From Reinekea blandensis MED297 (GTDB lineage: Bacteria; Pseudomonadota; Gammaproteobacteria; Pseudomonadales; Natronospirillaceae): 64,000 nt of DNA. The first letter of the stretch is position 1, and the number at the start of each line of letters is the position of its first letter. The notes under the pieces are model-generated. The model was not told the DNA's origin. It saw only the letters and a list, made by a program, of their open reading frames with translations, and ran no database searches. A program made the position numbers and the translations under genes. Where the stretch lies: NCBI RefSeq assembly GCF_000153185.1, contig NZ_CH724154.1, forward strand, positions 125,736-189,735, given 5' to 3'. Below, in pieces: positions 8,570 through 18,808 of the stretch.

Positions 8570-9952
8570 ATGACACTATCAAGCAGTTCCCGGGATGGGT
8601 TTTCCAGCCGACTGGGCATCATCGCTGCCGCCGCTGGTTCGGCCATCGGACTGGGTAATATCTGGAAATTCCCCTACATCACCGGTGAATATGGTGGCGC
8701 GGCCTTTATTCTGGTGTATCTGATCTGCATTGCGTTAATTGGTCTGCCGATCATGCTGTCCGAGTTCATCATCGGACGCAAAGCCCAAAAGAACGCCATT
8801 GGCGCCTTCAAAGACGAAGCTCCCGGTACACAATGGGCATTGACCGGTGTGCTCGGCCTGACCACGGCTTTCATTATTCTGTCGTTCTACAGCGTGGTCG
8901 CTGGCTGGACACTGCATTATGTTGGCTTATCCGTAACCGGCAGTTTTAAAACGGCCGCCACGGCTGATCTTGGTGGTCAGTTTGGCGCATTCATCGCTAA
9001 CCCATGGTTGCCCATTTTCTGGCAAGCCGTCTTCATGGCCCTGACAGTCGCTGTGGTATTCGGCGGCGTTAAAAACGGGATTGAACGCTACTCAAAAATC
9101 CTGATGCCGCTGCTGCTGGTTATCCTGGTCATTCTTGCGGTTCGCTCAATGACGCTGGAAGGCGCATCTGAAGGCATTCGCTTCCTGTTTCAGCCTGACT
9201 TCAGCAAACTGAACATTGATGCGGTACTTGCGGCCATGGGACATGCGTTTTTCAGCCTGTCGCTGGGGATGGGCACCATGATCACCTACGGATCTTACAT
9301 CGGTAAGCAGGAAAACCTTGGCTCAACGGCATTACAGGTCAGCGTCGCCGATACGGTCATCGCCCTGATTGCCGGTCTGGCCATTTTCCCGGCCGTATTT
9401 GCCTTTTCCATCGAACCGTCTTCGGGTCCGGGCCTGGTCTTCATCACCCTGCCAAATGTTTTCTCGCAAATGGCCTTCGGCTCGTTCTTTGCGGTGCTGT
9501 TTTTTGCATTATTAGCGGTAGCCGCACTGACGTCGGCCATTTCTATTCTGGAAGTGGTCGTTGCCTATCTGGATGAAGAGTTCGGCTGGAGTCGGAAAAA
9601 ATCCACGCTTATTGTGGCGATTTCCATCACCATTGTGGGCGCCATTCTGTCTCAAGGTAACGGTGCCTGGGGCGGTCTGAAACTGCCGTTCCTGCTCGGC
9701 GGAGAATGGAAGTCGATGAACATCTTCGACTGGTTCGTCACCCTCTCAGACCAGCTACTGCCAATCGGCGGGTTCTTCATCGCCATCTTTGTGGGTTGGA
9801 AACTTGGCGACAAAGCCGTACTGGATGAACTGTCAAACGGCGGCCGATTGAAAATCGGCTATTTCAAAGTACTGAAAGTCGTGCTGAGGTTCATTGCTCC
9901 CTTGGCCATTGCGTTCGTCTTTTTGTCTTCGATTTTCGGCTTCTTCGCCTGA
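8570..9952 (+). CDS. Sodium-dependent transporter, NSS/SNF family
   Basis: A 460-residue integral membrane protein with about 11-12 hydrophobic helices. The first helix carries the family signature GSAIGLGNIWKFPY that forms the sodium and substrate sites in LeuT-like symporters. The substrate is probably an amino acid or related amine but cannot be read from sequence. ATG 8570 is preceded by AGGAG at 8560-8564; an in-frame ATG at 8543 lacks a ribosome site. It stands alone, followed by a GC-rich hairpin. Confidence 0.9.
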   Translation: MTLSSSSRDGFSSRLGIIAAAAGSAIGLGNIWKFPYITGEYGGAAFILVYLICIALIGLPIMLSEFIIGRKAQKNAIGAFKDEAPGTQWALTGVLGLTTAFIILSFYSVVAGWTLHYVGLSVTGSFKTAATADLGGQFGAFIANPWLPIFWQAVFMALTVAVVFGGVKNGIERYSKILMPLLLVILVILAVRSMTLEGASEGIRFLFQPDFSKLNIDAVLAAMGHAFFSLSLGMGTMITYGSYIGKQENLGSTALQVSVADTVIALIAGLAIFPAVFAFSIEPSSGPGLVFITLPNVFSQMAFGSFFAVLFFALLAVAALTSAISILEVVVAYLDEEFGWSRKKSTLIVAISITIVGAILSQGNGAWGGLKLPFLLGGEWKSMNIFDWFVTLSDQLLPIGGFFIAIFVGWKLGDKAVLDELSNGGRLKIGYFKVLKVVLRFIAPLAIAFVFLSSIFGFFA

Positions 9953-9961
9953 TCAACCTTG

Positions 9962-9984
9962 GGGTGGGCGCAACGCGCCTGCCC
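9962..9984 (+). terminator. GC-rich hairpin after the sodium symporter
   Basis: A 10-bp stem with two G-T pairs and an AAC loop lies 10 nt after the stop codon. The following T-run is poor. Confidence 0.5.
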
Positions 9985-10054
9985 TCATTCTGTCATATTA
10001 CAACCTTACAGTGAGCGGTTCTGATGATTCACAGGCTCACAGTAAGGAAAGTTT

Positions 10055-11686
10055 ATGAAGTTCCCAACTCCGGCATTGTCCGGTCCCCTCAGCCTCGCCC
10101 TGGCCGTTTCACTGACCGGTTGCGCGCTGTTTTCCAACGATTCGTCTCTGTCTGAGAAAAATCCGGATCTTGGCGGTGGCCAAATTTTACTGTTCACACT
10201 CGATGGACAGTTCATCGACGCCGCTAACGTCGGACATCTGCCGGACATGGTGACCTTTATTGACAACCGTCGCCTGATGTCAGCCAACGAAGGCGAACCC
10301 TCAGACGATTATCAAACGGATCCGGAAGGGAGCGTCAGTTTGATCGACCTGTCCAGAAATGGCACCGTGGCCGAGGTTAAGACCCTGACGTTTAACGACA
10401 CGCACCTCCAGGGAAATGTCCGAATTAAACCCGAGACGGCGGCCAGCGTTGATCTCGAGCCTGAGTACATTGCGGTCAGCCCCGATGGGCAACGAGCCTG
10501 GGTGTCGCTGCAGGAAAACAACGCCATCGCCATTGTCGATCTGAAAAACGAAGAGATAGTGGCCGTCAAAGACCTGGGGCTGCGCCCGCTTCGCGGACAG
10601 CGCATCGATATCACTGACGACGGTGCCGCCAACCCAGTGGCCGATAATCCGGCCAATCTTTATGCCATGTATCAGCCGGATACCCTGGCCGCATACCAGT
10701 CCGGTGGTCAAGCCTACCTGGTCTCCGCGAACGAAGGAGATGACCGCGACTATGACGGCTGGGAAGATCTGGAGAAAGTCAAAGACCTCGAACGAGCCGA
10801 CGGTACTTCAGCACTGTCAGCCACACTTCAGAACCTTTTACTGGACACCGACATGAAGAGCTTACGTGTGGTCCGGGACATGGGTATGAATGAGGCCGGG
10901 ACCTACATGGATCTGGTAATGACCGGCACCCGGTCGTTTTCCATCTGGGATGAAGATGGCAATCTGGTGTTCGACAGCGGTTCTGCGATTGAAGACTATC
11001 TCGCGCAAAACTATCGCAATGTATTCAACACCCGTGTGGACGATACCGACGATCCAGAGGACATTGCTGAGCTCGATGAAGACGGTATCGCCTATGAAAT
11101 GGTCGGTGATACAGCGTATTTTTGGGAAGGCGTGGATGCCCGCAGTTTAAAAAAGGGAGCGGAACCTGAGGCACTGGCACTGGCGACGATCAACGACCGC
11201 ACCTATGCCTATCTGGGACTTGAGAAACAGGGTGGCTTTATGGTGTTTGATATCACCAACCCGACTCAAGCGGAACTACGGCAGTATTTTAATGACATCA
11301 ACTATGGTGCCCTGCCCAGCCAGGCCGGAGACCTCGCACCCGAAGGTATGGTGACGTTTGAACAGGACGGTCAGCATTACCTTGCCGTGGCCCATGAACT
11401 GAGCTCAACGGTCGCGCTGTTTGCCCTGAGCGAAGGAGGAACCGTGTCCAAAATCAGCTCACTCAAGGTCGGTAATTTTGGTGAAGGTGCAGCAGAAATT
11501 CTGGCTTACTCGGCTCGGAACAAAGCCTTATATGTCACCAATGGCGAGTATAAGCGGGTCGACATACTAGACCTTTCGAACCCGGCCAACCTGCGGGTGA
11601 TTGGCCAGATTGACTTCTCGGATAAAGCCGACAGTCTGCAGAGTGTCGCAGTACGCGGTAATCTTGTTGCCATCGCGGTTGAATAA
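10055..11686 (+). CDS. Choice-of-anchor I family lipoprotein
   Basis: The 543-residue product begins with a lipoprotein signal ending in LTGC (Cys23), so it should be membrane anchored outside the cytoplasm. The body looks like a beta-propeller with repeated ISNG/VSPDG-type strands and the phrases LMSANEGEPSDDY and YLVSANEGDDRDYDGWED, hallmarks of the choice-of-anchor I family. That family is found in surface or periplasmic proteins of unknown biochemical role; some annotations call members alkaline phosphatase-like. AAGGA precedes the ATG. It is a single-gene unit ending at a bidirectional terminator. Confidence 0.8.
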   Translation: MKFPTPALSGPLSLALAVSLTGCALFSNDSSLSEKNPDLGGGQILLFTLDGQFIDAANVGHLPDMVTFIDNRRLMSANEGEPSDDYQTDPEGSVSLIDLSRNGTVAEVKTLTFNDTHLQGNVRIKPETAASVDLEPEYIAVSPDGQRAWVSLQENNAIAIVDLKNEEIVAVKDLGLRPLRGQRIDITDDGAANPVADNPANLYAMYQPDTLAAYQSGGQAYLVSANEGDDRDYDGWEDLEKVKDLERADGTSALSATLQNLLLDTDMKSLRVVRDMGMNEAGTYMDLVMTGTRSFSIWDEDGNLVFDSGSAIEDYLAQNYRNVFNTRVDDTDDPEDIAELDEDGIAYEMVGDTAYFWEGVDARSLKKGAEPEALALATINDRTYAYLGLEKQGGFMVFDITNPTQAELRQYFNDINYGALPSQAGDLAPEGMVTFEQDGQHYLAVAHELSSTVALFALSEGGTVSKISSLKVGNFGEGAAEILAYSARNKALYVTNGEYKRVDILDLSNPANLRVIGQIDFSDKADSLQSVAVRGNLVAIAVE

Positions 11687-11700
11687 GCTTCAGCGCCCAC

Positions 11701-11736
11701 ATAAACACAGCCAGGCTTGTGCCTGGCTGTGTTTAT
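11701..11736. terminator. Bidirectional terminator between convergent genes
   Basis: A perfect 16-bp stem (ATAAACACAGCCAGGC and its complement) closes on a TTGT loop. Its A/T-rich outer ends supply a T-run in both directions, for the lipoprotein gene on plus and the MscS gene on minus, whose stop codon it touches. Confidence 0.9.
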
Positions 11737-12983
11737 TATGATTTGAGCATCCGCACTTCGCGCTGCGGGAACGGGAACTCAAATCCTTCCTGTTTCATCA
11801 GTTTCCAAAGGTCGTAAAGCAGATCCCCACCCACCCGGTATTTACCATCGTCAATCGCTTCCATCCAGAACTCGATGTGCAAATCAATGCCATTATCACC
11901 GAACCCGGCAATCTCTATATCCGGTTGCTCTTCAAAGGCGTACGCTTCACCGGACAGGACCATCGGGTGATTGGCAAGCATGGTTTTGACCAGAGGAAAC
12001 AGTCGATCCAGGTCGGTGCTGTAGGCCACTGAAAAATCGATGGCGTAACGCTGTCGTTCGTTCTTATGAGTCCAGTTAGTAAACGATTCGGTAAAGAACA
12101 CATCGTTCGGCACTACAATGTCTTTACCATCAAAGGTTTCCAGAGTCACCGCCCGCAAGTTGAGTTCACGAATGAGCCCCGAGCGGCCATCATCCAGCTC
12201 AATATAGTCGCCAATGGTCAGTGAACGATCCAGCAAAATTATCAGCCCGGAAATAAAGTTGGAGGCTATCGACTGGAGCCCAAAACCGATCCCGACACCC
12301 ACCGCACCGCCAATGACGGCAAGCGTGGTTAAGTTAATCCCCAGTATGTTCAACAGCACCAGGAAAATCAGAATAAAGACGGCCACTTCAAACAGTTTGG
12401 CGACGACTTCTTTGGTGACGTTATCCAGGTTTTTCTGTTCACGGATTTTCTGTTTGCCCAACCGATTGGACACCCGCCCAAACCAAAATAACAGAACACC
12501 GAAGTACGCCACCCGCAACACGTCGTAAAGCGACAGTTGAATGTTGCCCAGAGCCAGTTGGTATTGCGCCAGTGCGCCGATCGCCTGATCCAGAACGCCA
12601 AGGGTGTTCAGGATCATCAGCGGGACCACGGTAAAAATAATCAAACGCGCCAGATTACGCACCGGCACGAACAGCGAAACCACGCGCACGAGCAATACAA
12701 TCCCGATCAGCGTTTGCGCCAGCACGATCCAGCGGTGATCTTCGGCCGTTGTCGGATAATAACTATCGAGTAAAATCAAAAAGAGAAACCAGAGTACGCC
12801 GGCGCCCAACCGATGCAGGTACCGCACGACGCTGATCCGACGCTTCAGGTGAGACCGGACCAAGGCCAACCGCAGGACAATGGCAAGTAACCAAGCTAAC
12901 AGACCCAGAACCAGAATGGGCACCAGAATAATCAGGTCCTCAGGCAGCAACTGCCACGACATCAGCCATTTTTTCAGGTACAT
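11736..12983 (-). CDS. MscS-family mechanosensitive channel
   Basis: The 415-residue product has several N-terminal membrane helices, a pore-lining helix with the Gly/Ala pattern GGAVGVGIGFGLQ, then the conserved beta-domain (NFISGLIILLDRSLTIGDYIEL) and an alpha-beta C-terminal domain. It should open under membrane tension and release osmolytes. The length is greater than E. coli MscS (286) but short of MscK, resembling the YbdG/YnaI size class. Its start overlaps the end of the upstream LysR gene by 10 nt, so the two are translated from one message. Confidence 0.92.
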   Translation of the reverse strand: MYLKKWLMSWQLLPEDLIILVPILVLGLLAWLLAIVLRLALVRSHLKRRISVVRYLHRLGAGVLWFLFLILLDSYYPTTAEDHRWIVLAQTLIGIVLLVRVVSLFVPVRNLARLIIFTVVPLMILNTLGVLDQAIGALAQYQLALGNIQLSLYDVLRVAYFGVLLFWFGRVSNRLGKQKIREQKNLDNVTKEVVAKLFEVAVFILIFLVLLNILGINLTTLAVIGGAVGVGIGFGLQSIASNFISGLIILLDRSLTIGDYIELDDGRSGLIRELNLRAVTLETFDGKDIVVPNDVFFTESFTNWTHKNERQRYAIDFSVAYSTDLDRLFPLVKTMLANHPMVLSGEAYAFEEQPDIEIAGFGDNGIDLHIEFWMEAIDDGKYRVGGDLLYDLWKLMKQEGFEFPFPQREVRMLKS

Positions 12984-13840
12984 GCATGCACTCCGGTTTG
13001 TTTCAGCTCGACAGCCGCCAGATCGATGATCGAACGCACCTGCCGCTCATATTTGTTCTCGCTATGGTACGCGGCAAATATCGGTCTGGATAGCACGGGG
13101 GCGTCTTCGACCGGGTGAAACCAACCCGGCGGATGTTCATCCACCAGCTTTCTAGGCAAGTAGGCAGCCCCTTCGTGCGCCAACAGAAAAGACTGTGCAA
13201 TGCGCGACTGCCCACAATGCAGAATAACCGGCACCTGGCCGAAGGTTTTGGCAAACTGAATGCTGAATGATGTCCCCCAGTCCACCGCAACATACTGTTG
13301 TAACGCGGTGGCCAATGAAGGATCGTTTTGATTACTGGTGACAAAGACTAACTCGGTTTCACCGAGTGCCACGGAGGTAATGTCTGAGTGTTTCAGGCCC
13401 TCATACAAAAACGCAAGATCCAGAGTGCGATCCAACAGACGTCTCATGAGAGTGTCTTTAGGCAGAGAATCGGCGCGCAGTACGACATCGTTGAACTGAG
13501 TAAAACTGGTGCTGATAACCGCCTGCAAAAACAGCTCCCAAAGGCTGCCAAACGCGCCCAAACTCAGAATGATTTCATTGCGCTGGGTAAGCGAAACTTC
13601 CTGTCGGGCACGATCCCAGGCGATGATGATCGACTGCGCATGGGGCAACAGCCGCCGACCGGTTTCCGTTAACTGCAGGTTATTGCGGTAACGGGTGAAC
13701 AGTGGCGCACCAACGAGGGTTTCCAGCTGTTTAATTCGCGCGCTGATGGCAGCCTGTGTTAAAAACAGGTTTTCGGCAGCGCGCCCGAAATGCCGGGTTT
13801 GATGCACTTCCAAAAATGTTTTCAGCAGTTCAGTATCCAT
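12974..13840 (-). CDS. hdfR: LysR-family regulator, HdfR-like
   Basis: The 288-residue product starts MDTELLKTFLEV, like E. coli HdfR, and the helix-turn-helix region (RTRHFGRAAE-type, LTQAAISARIKQLE, LFTRYRNN) is strikingly close to it. The C-terminal effector domain is less similar. In E. coli HdfR represses flhDC and lies next to maoP; here maoP is 1.6 kb away with rimK-rimB between. Divergent transcription from rimK gives a shared 183-bp control region. The symbol rests on N-terminal similarity and context, so moderate confidence. Confidence 0.75.
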   Translation of the reverse strand: MDTELLKTFLEVHQTRHFGRAAENLFLTQAAISARIKQLETLVGAPLFTRYRNNLQLTETGRRLLPHAQSIIIAWDRARQEVSLTQRNEIILSLGAFGSLWELFLQAVISTSFTQFNDVVLRADSLPKDTLMRRLLDRTLDLAFLYEGLKHSDITSVALGETELVFVTSNQNDPSLATALQQYVAVDWGTSFSIQFAKTFGQVPVILHCGQSRIAQSFLLAHEGAAYLPRKLVDEHPPGWFHPVEDAPVLSRPIFAAYHSENKYERQVRSIIDLAAVELKQTGVHACT

Positions 13841-14023
13841 AGTTTCCTGTTACGATAAAATGAACCGATCATGTAAAAAGCCGCTCAGGTCCGCGCCTGA
13901 CCGGTGCCACGACGATAAATATGATCTATCCTGACCACAAACACAATTCATTCGACGTCGGCCCTTCACCCGAACACACTGCTCGGCTTTTTAGGACCTG
14001 GCTGATCTGAGGAGGATCCCTGC

Positions 14024-14929
14024 ATGCGCATCGCTGTGCTGTCCCGTAATGAAAACCTGTATTCCACACGCCGACTGAAAGAAGCCGGAGAAGCTCGCGG
14101 ACATGAGGTCGATGTCATTGACACCCTGCACTGCTACATGGACATCACACGTGCCCGACCGGCCGTCCGTTATCACGGCCATGAACTCCCCTACTACGAT
14201 GCGGTCATTCCCCGCATTGGAGCTTCCATTACCTTTTATGGTGGCTCGGTCGTGCGTCAGTTTGAAATGATGGGCACCTTTTGTGTCAATGAGTCCGTCG
14301 CCATCAGCCGATCACGCGATAAGCTGCGGTCTTTACAGTTGCTCAGCCGCAAAGACGTCGGATTGCCGCGGACCGGTTTCGCCAACAAGCCCGACAACAT
14401 TAAAGACCTGATCCGCAATGTCGGTGGCGCACCTGTCGTCATTAAACTGCTTGAAGGTACCCAGGGTATCGGTGTCGTGCTCGCAGATACCGCGAAAGCC
14501 GCAGAAAGCATCATTGAAGCCTTTATGGGCCTGAAAGCCGACATTCTGGTCCAGGAATACATCAAAGAAGCCGGTGGTGCCGACCTGCGTTGTTTTGTCG
14601 TTGGCGGCAAAGTCGTGGCCGCCATGAAACGCCAGGGCGCGGAAGGCGAGTTTCGCTCCAATCTGCACCGGGGTGGTCAGGCAACACTGGTCAGGCTCAG
14701 CAAAGAAGAACGGGCGACGGCCGTCAAAGCCGCCAAGGTGATGGGCTTAAATGTCTGCGGTGTGGACATTCTGCAATCCAACAACGGTCCGGTGGTTATG
14801 GAAGTTAACTCGTCGCCGGGTCTGGAAGGTATTGAACAAGCAACCAACAAAGATGTTGCCGGCTTGATCTACAAATTCATTGAAGAAAACGCCAAACCTT
14901 ATAAAACCGGGACACGAGGCAAAGGCTGA
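14024..14929 (+). CDS. rimK: Ribosomal protein S6 glutamate ligase
   Basis: An ATP-grasp ligase that adds glutamates to the C-terminus of ribosomal protein S6, remodelling the proteome in pseudomonads. The 301-residue product is close to E. coli RimK: the DAVIPRIG stretch, [13 protein letters not shown] nucleotide segment, [10 protein letters not shown], and the metal-binding [15 protein letters not shown] near-perfect AGGAGGA at 14010-14016 precedes the ATG. The stop overlaps the next start by one base (TGATG), indicating translational coupling with the RimB-like gene. Confidence 0.95.
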   Translation: MRIAVLSRNENLYSTRRLKEAGEARGHEVDVIDTLHCYMDITRARPAVRYHGHELPYYDAVIPRIGASITFYGGSVVRQFEMMGTFCVNESVAISRSRDKLRSLQLLSRKDVGLPRTGFANKPDNIKDLIRNVGGAPVVIKLLEGTQGIGVVLADTAKAAESIIEAFMGLKADILVQEYIKEAGGADLRCFVVGGKVVAAMKRQGAEGEFRSNLHRGGQATLVRLSKEERATAVKAAKVMGLNVCGVDILQSNNGPVVMEVNSSPGLEGIEQATNKDVAGLIYKFIEENAKPYKTGTRGKG

Positions 14930-15372
14930 TGGAAAAGCTGATCATAGGCGCCATTGAGTGTGGGCATTTGCCCGACCTGAGCATTGAGCAAATGCACATC
15001 CGTGTGGATACCGGCGCTAAAACGTCGTCTCTGCACGTCGATGGCATTCAGCGCTTCAAGAAAAAGGGAAAACCGCATGTGCGGTTTAACATTCACCCGA
15101 ACATTCACAACGTCGACTCGGTCGCGTCGTGCTCGGCACCGGTCAAAGACATTCGCCGGATTAAAAGCTCGAATGGCAGTGTCGAAGAGCGATACATTAT
15201 CGACACCACATTACAGCTCGGAGATCAGCAATGGACCATTGAGTTATCGCTGAGCAATCGCAGCGACATGACATACCTGATGCTGCTCGGACGGCAAGGC
15301 ATGGGCGACCGACTGCTGGTCGACCCGTCGGCGACGTTTCTGGTCAGTGAAGGCAGTGACGACGCCGAGTAA
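14929..15372 (+). CDS. rimB: RimB-like retropepsin/zinc-protease family protein
   Basis: The 147-residue product belongs to the family long annotated as ATP-dependent zinc protease (PF05618). It carries VDTGAKTSSLHV near residues 26-37, an Asp-Thr-Gly motif like that of retropepsins, and a C-terminal LLGRQGM segment. In Pseudomonas the RimB protein of this type works with RimK on ribosomal modification. The one-base overlap with rimK supports the same partnership here. The pseudomonad rimA phosphodiesterase is absent from the cluster. The proteolytic activity is family knowledge, not shown by the sequence. Confidence 0.8.
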   Translation: MEKLIIGAIECGHLPDLSIEQMHIRVDTGAKTSSLHVDGIQRFKKKGKPHVRFNIHPNIHNVDSVASCSAPVKDIRRIKSSNGSVEERYIIDTTLQLGDQQWTIELSLSNRSDMTYLMLLGRQGMGDRLLVDPSATFLVSEGSDDAE

Positions 15373-15392
15373 ACCCGGCGCCCTATTCACGA

Positions 15393-15752
15393 TCAGCTGA
15401 TGTCGTCCCAGCTGTCGTCATCACTGTAATCGGCCATCGCCGGCTGTGACTTACCGCGACCGGCTTCCATCGACAGGTAGCTGGTCTTCCGGCCAATGTG
15501 CTGACGGTACTGTAACCAGATTTTTTCATGATCGTTCTGTGCCGTTCGCTGCCCCTGGCAGAACTCCAGAAACTGGCTTTCCTCTGCGGTTTGGGGCGTT
15601 CTCAGACCCGACGCTAAATCGTCATAGGCCTGTCCGTGTTTCTCCAGTAACATAGCCTGACGCGTGGTAAAAACGCCGCTTCGGCCAAAGCCATAGGGAA
15701 AGTGCTTACTGTCACGAAACTGCTTAGCGGACTGAAAAGAATCCTGAGCCAT
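15393..15752 (-). CDS. maoP: MaoP (DUF413) macrodomain Ori organisation protein
   Basis: The 119-residue product matches E. coli MaoP/YifE in length and pattern: F-R-DSKHFPYGFGRSGVFTTRQAMLLEKHG at the N-terminus (conserved positions only), then an acidic C-terminus with DYSDDDSWDD. MaoP acts with the maoS site to shape the Ori chromosomal macrodomain in enterics. Its proximity to an hdfR-like gene repeats the E. coli neighbourhood. It converges on rimB with 20 bp between stops and is divergent from the DUF418 gene. Confidence 0.85.
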   Translation of the reverse strand: MAQDSFQSAKQFRDSKHFPYGFGRSGVFTTRQAMLLEKHGQAYDDLASGLRTPQTAEESQFLEFCQGQRTAQNDHEKIWLQYRQHIGRKTSYLSMEAGRGKSQPAMADYSDDDSWDDIS

Positions 15753-15879
15753 ATCGTCTCACCGATGTGTTGATAACAGTTCCGCATTATCATTAGCGCA
15801 AAACCAGCGTAAACCTTAAAAAATTTATCATTACGGTAAAAAAAATTTATCAATTTAAGGGCACAAGGAGTCAGCCTGA

Positions 15880-17100
15880 ATGGAAACCAAACCCGCCCCG
15901 ACGATGGGGACTCACCGACTGGAATCGATGGACGTCATTCGTGGCCTCGCCCTGTTGGGCATCCTGGTCATGAACATCCAGTCTTTTGCATTGCCACTGG
16001 CCGCTTACTCTAACCCTCAGGCCTGGGGAAGCTTCAGTGGGCTGAATGAATGGGTTTGGACGCTGGGACACATTCTCGTTGATGCAAAGTTCATGTCCAT
16101 GTTCGCTTTACTCTTCGGTGCTGGTATTGCCCTGTTTTGTGAGCGACTGGAAGCACGCGGGGTCCGCGCGTTCCCGGTCCACATTCGGCGTATGGGTTGG
16201 CTGGCTCTGTTTGGCTTGGTTCATGCCCATCTGATCTGGTGGGGAGATGTCCTGTTCCCTTACGCCATTTGTGGCTTGCTGTTGTATCGGGCACGAACCC
16301 TTCCTATCCGGTCACTCTGGGTGCTGGGAATCAGTCTGTTCAGCGTCGCATTTGTGTTCATTCTGCTTATTCAGCTGTCCGTCCCTTATATGGGTGAGGA
16401 CGAGTGGATGGACCTGGCGCGCGATTGGCAGCCGGCAATGGCTATTATGCAGGCTGAAATCGATGACATGCGCGGCACCTGGCAACAACAGTTTGCCTTC
16501 CGCACCTCAATGGCCACCATGATGGAAACCTATGGCCTGCTGGTACTGATTTTCTGGCAGGCCGGCGGGCTCATGCTGGCGGGCATGGCGCTCTATCGCG
16601 AAGGGTTGTTCAGTGGCCAACTGACCAACCGGCAACTGACACAGCGCACAACGGTGTTTTTGCTCGGTGGATTTAGCCTGGTCATCACCGGACTGGTTTA
16701 CAATCACGTACATGGCTGGACGGCAGAATCGTCCATGCTGGGCGGCAGTCAATTCAACTATCTTGGCAGTGCTCTGGTGGCACTCGGTTACGTCCACCTG
16801 ATGGTCTTACTGGTTCAGCTCGACCGCGTTCGGCGGTTGCGCCGAGGGCTGAGCCGAATCGGTCGCATGGCGTTTACCAACTACATTGCGCAATCACTGA
16901 TCTGTACCTCGATTTTTTACGGCTTCGGCTTATCGCTGTTTGGGCAACTGACGCGCTGGCAACTGGTCCCCATCGTCGTGCTGGTCTGGCTCTTACAATG
17001 GTTTGGTTCTAAATGGTGGCTGGCTCGTTATCGCTATGGCCCATTGGAATGGATGTGGCGTCGGCTGACCTACTGGCAGCCACTCGCTAACCGTTCATAA
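15880..17100 (+). CDS. DUF418 (YeiB-type) membrane protein
   Basis: A 406-residue protein with about ten hydrophobic helices. It opens with RLESMDVIRGLALLGILVMNI, shortened here to its key words MDVIRGLALLGI, and FMSMFALLFGAG, both diagnostic of the DUF418 family; the C-terminal half has RIGRMAFTNYIAQS, also typical. The family is thought to be transport-related and resembles membrane acyltransferases, but no substrate is known. AAGGAG at 15865-15870 supports the ATG. It ends at a bidirectional terminator shared with ahpF. Confidence 0.85.
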   Translation: METKPAPTMGTHRLESMDVIRGLALLGILVMNIQSFALPLAAYSNPQAWGSFSGLNEWVWTLGHILVDAKFMSMFALLFGAGIALFCERLEARGVRAFPVHIRRMGWLALFGLVHAHLIWWGDVLFPYAICGLLLYRARTLPIRSLWVLGISLFSVAFVFILLIQLSVPYMGEDEWMDLARDWQPAMAIMQAEIDDMRGTWQQQFAFRTSMATMMETYGLLVLIFWQAGGLMLAGMALYREGLFSGQLTNRQLTQRTTVFLLGGFSLVITGLVYNHVHGWTAESSMLGGSQFNYLGSALVALGYVHLMVLLVQLDRVRRLRRGLSRIGRMAFTNYIAQSLICTSIFYGFGLSLFGQLTRWQLVPIVVLVWLLQWFGSKWWLARYRYGPLEWMWRRLTYWQPLANRS

Positions 17101-17110
17101 CACAATCAAA

Positions 17111-17137
17111 AAAACGGAGCGCTGTGCGCTCCGTTTT
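17111..17137. terminator. Bidirectional terminator, DUF418 gene / ahpF
   Basis: A perfect 12-bp stem (AAAACGGAGCGC and complement) around a TGT loop, with A/T ends giving a T-run on both strands. Confidence 0.9.
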
Positions 17138-17167
17138 ACTCTCTCCAGCGGTTTAAACCCGCCTGTG

Positions 17168-18721
17168 TTATTGCTTGAGCAGATAATCGTAGGCACTTAA
17201 GGCCGCTTTTGAGCCTTCACCCATCGCTATGACAATCTGCTTGTAAGGTACCGTGGTGACATCGCCCGCGGCATAGATTCCTTCTTCACTGGTTTCACAC
17301 TTCTCGTTGATGATCACTTCACCGTAAGACGTGCGCTCAACAGTGCCATCGAGGAATGCACTGTTCGGTACCAAACCGATCTGAACGAACACACCACTCA
17401 ACTCGGCCCGGTTCATGGCTTCTGTCGCCCGATCCTGATACTCAATGCCAACGACCTTGCCGTTGTCTGCCACGATTTCTTTGGTCGCGACATTTTTCAG
17501 AATCTCGATATTACTGCGGGTCTGAGCCTGCTCAACCAGTACCTGATCCGCTTTCAGTTCTGGCATAAACTCAAACACCTTCACTGACTTCACAATACCA
17601 GCAAGATCCAGCGCGGCCTCGATACCGGAGTTACCACCACCGATCACGGCCACGTCTTTTCCTTTGAAGAACGGACCATCGCAGTGCGGGCAGTAGGCCA
17701 CGCCCTGGCCGACGTTCTCGCGCTCACCAGGCACACCCAGTTCACGCCAGTTGGCACCAGTCGCCACAATGACGGTTTTGGTTTCGATCTCTTCGCCGGA
17801 AGACAACACCACCTTTTTAGTCGCACCTTTTTCAATGCGATCCACGCGCAGATGTTCGCGTTTAGTGACGGTATAGTCATCAAGGTGCTGCGCCATGTTC
17901 GCAGACAGTTCCGGACCGGTGGTTTTCGATGTCCCGATCAGGTTTTCGATGCCCATGGTGTCCTGTACCTGACCACCAAAACGGTCGGCTACAATCGTTA
18001 CCGCCAGGCCTTTACGCGCCAGATAGATAGCGGCCGCGATACCCGCAGGACCACCACCGATCACGACAGAATCCTGCAACGGCAAAGACTCAGTCGGAGC
18101 TTGAGCCCCGGCCAGTTCCGGGTGTTTCTCCAGCAGTTTGTCAATAATCTGCGCGGTGCTGATTTTGCCATTGGCAAACGGCTCGCCGTTCAGGTACACG
18201 CTCGGTACACCCTGGATGTTGCGAGCTTCAATTTCGTCTTTGTACAAACCGCCGTCGATCATCTCGGTGGTGATGTTGTCGTTCATCACGGCAAACTGAT
18301 TCAGTGTTTGCACCACGTCCGGACAGTTGTGACAGGACAAGCTGACAAAGACTTCGAAGTTCAGTGGCGCATCAACGGCCTTCACCAGGTTTTTAATCTG
18401 GTCGTCCAGCTTTTGCGGTTCGGAGTCGGCATACAATACTGCCAATACCAGTGAGTTAAACTCGTGCCCACCCGGGATGCCGGAAAAGACAATGCCAGTC
18501 GGTTGGCCATCGGCTTCCACCTGAAAGGTAATCGGGCTGCGCAGCTGCGGCAATTCACGCTCTTCAAACGTTAACTTGTCTGAGACGGACGTAAAGTCCT
18601 GCAAGAACTTTTTCAGTTCGTCACGCTTGCTGTGCTCACCGGTGTTCAACACCAGGCTAACGGAACGAGTCAGATTCGCCGTATAGCCTTTCAGTGCGTT
18701 CAATAAATCGTTCGTTAACAT
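17168..18721 (-). CDS. ahpF: Alkyl hydroperoxide reductase subunit F
   Basis: This flavoprotein passes electrons from NADH to AhpC. The 517-residue product has the N-terminal thioredoxin-fold pair with Cys130 and Cys133 (CHNC), an FAD loop GGGPAG at 222-227, a thioredoxin-reductase-type centre with Cys344 and Cys347 (CPHC), and an NAD loop (GGGNSG). Length and order match E. coli AhpF (521). It follows ahpC on the same strand after a 152-bp gap containing an inverted repeat that may reduce read-through. Confidence 0.97.
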   Translation of the reverse strand: MLTNDLLNALKGYTANLTRSVSLVLNTGEHSKRDELKKFLQDFTSVSDKLTFEERELPQLRSPITFQVEADGQPTGIVFSGIPGGHEFNSLVLAVLYADSEPQKLDDQIKNLVKAVDAPLNFEVFVSLSCHNCPDVVQTLNQFAVMNDNITTEMIDGGLYKDEIEARNIQGVPSVYLNGEPFANGKISTAQIIDKLLEKHPELAGAQAPTESLPLQDSVVIGGGPAGIAAAIYLARKGLAVTIVADRFGGQVQDTMGIENLIGTSKTTGPELSANMAQHLDDYTVTKREHLRVDRIEKGATKKVVLSSGEEIETKTVIVATGANWRELGVPGERENVGQGVAYCPHCDGPFFKGKDVAVIGGGNSGIEAALDLAGIVKSVKVFEFMPELKADQVLVEQAQTRSNIEILKNVATKEIVADNGKVVGIEYQDRATEAMNRAELSGVFVQIGLVPNSAFLDGTVERTSYGEVIINEKCETSEEGIYAAGDVTTVPYKQIVIAMGEGSKAALSAYDYLLKQ

Positions 18722-18808
18722 GGAGTCGTCCTATGAAAACTGTTAAAAATTTGGGGTAAAAATAGCCACCGCCGCAGCGGTGGCGAAACGATCAGGTCGG
18801 GAATGACG

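Noticed and set aside
17684..18454. 256-codon open frame on the plus strand opposite ahpF
   Set aside because: It is antisense to a certain gene, has no ribosome site or domain, and its composition is that expected of a mirror frame.
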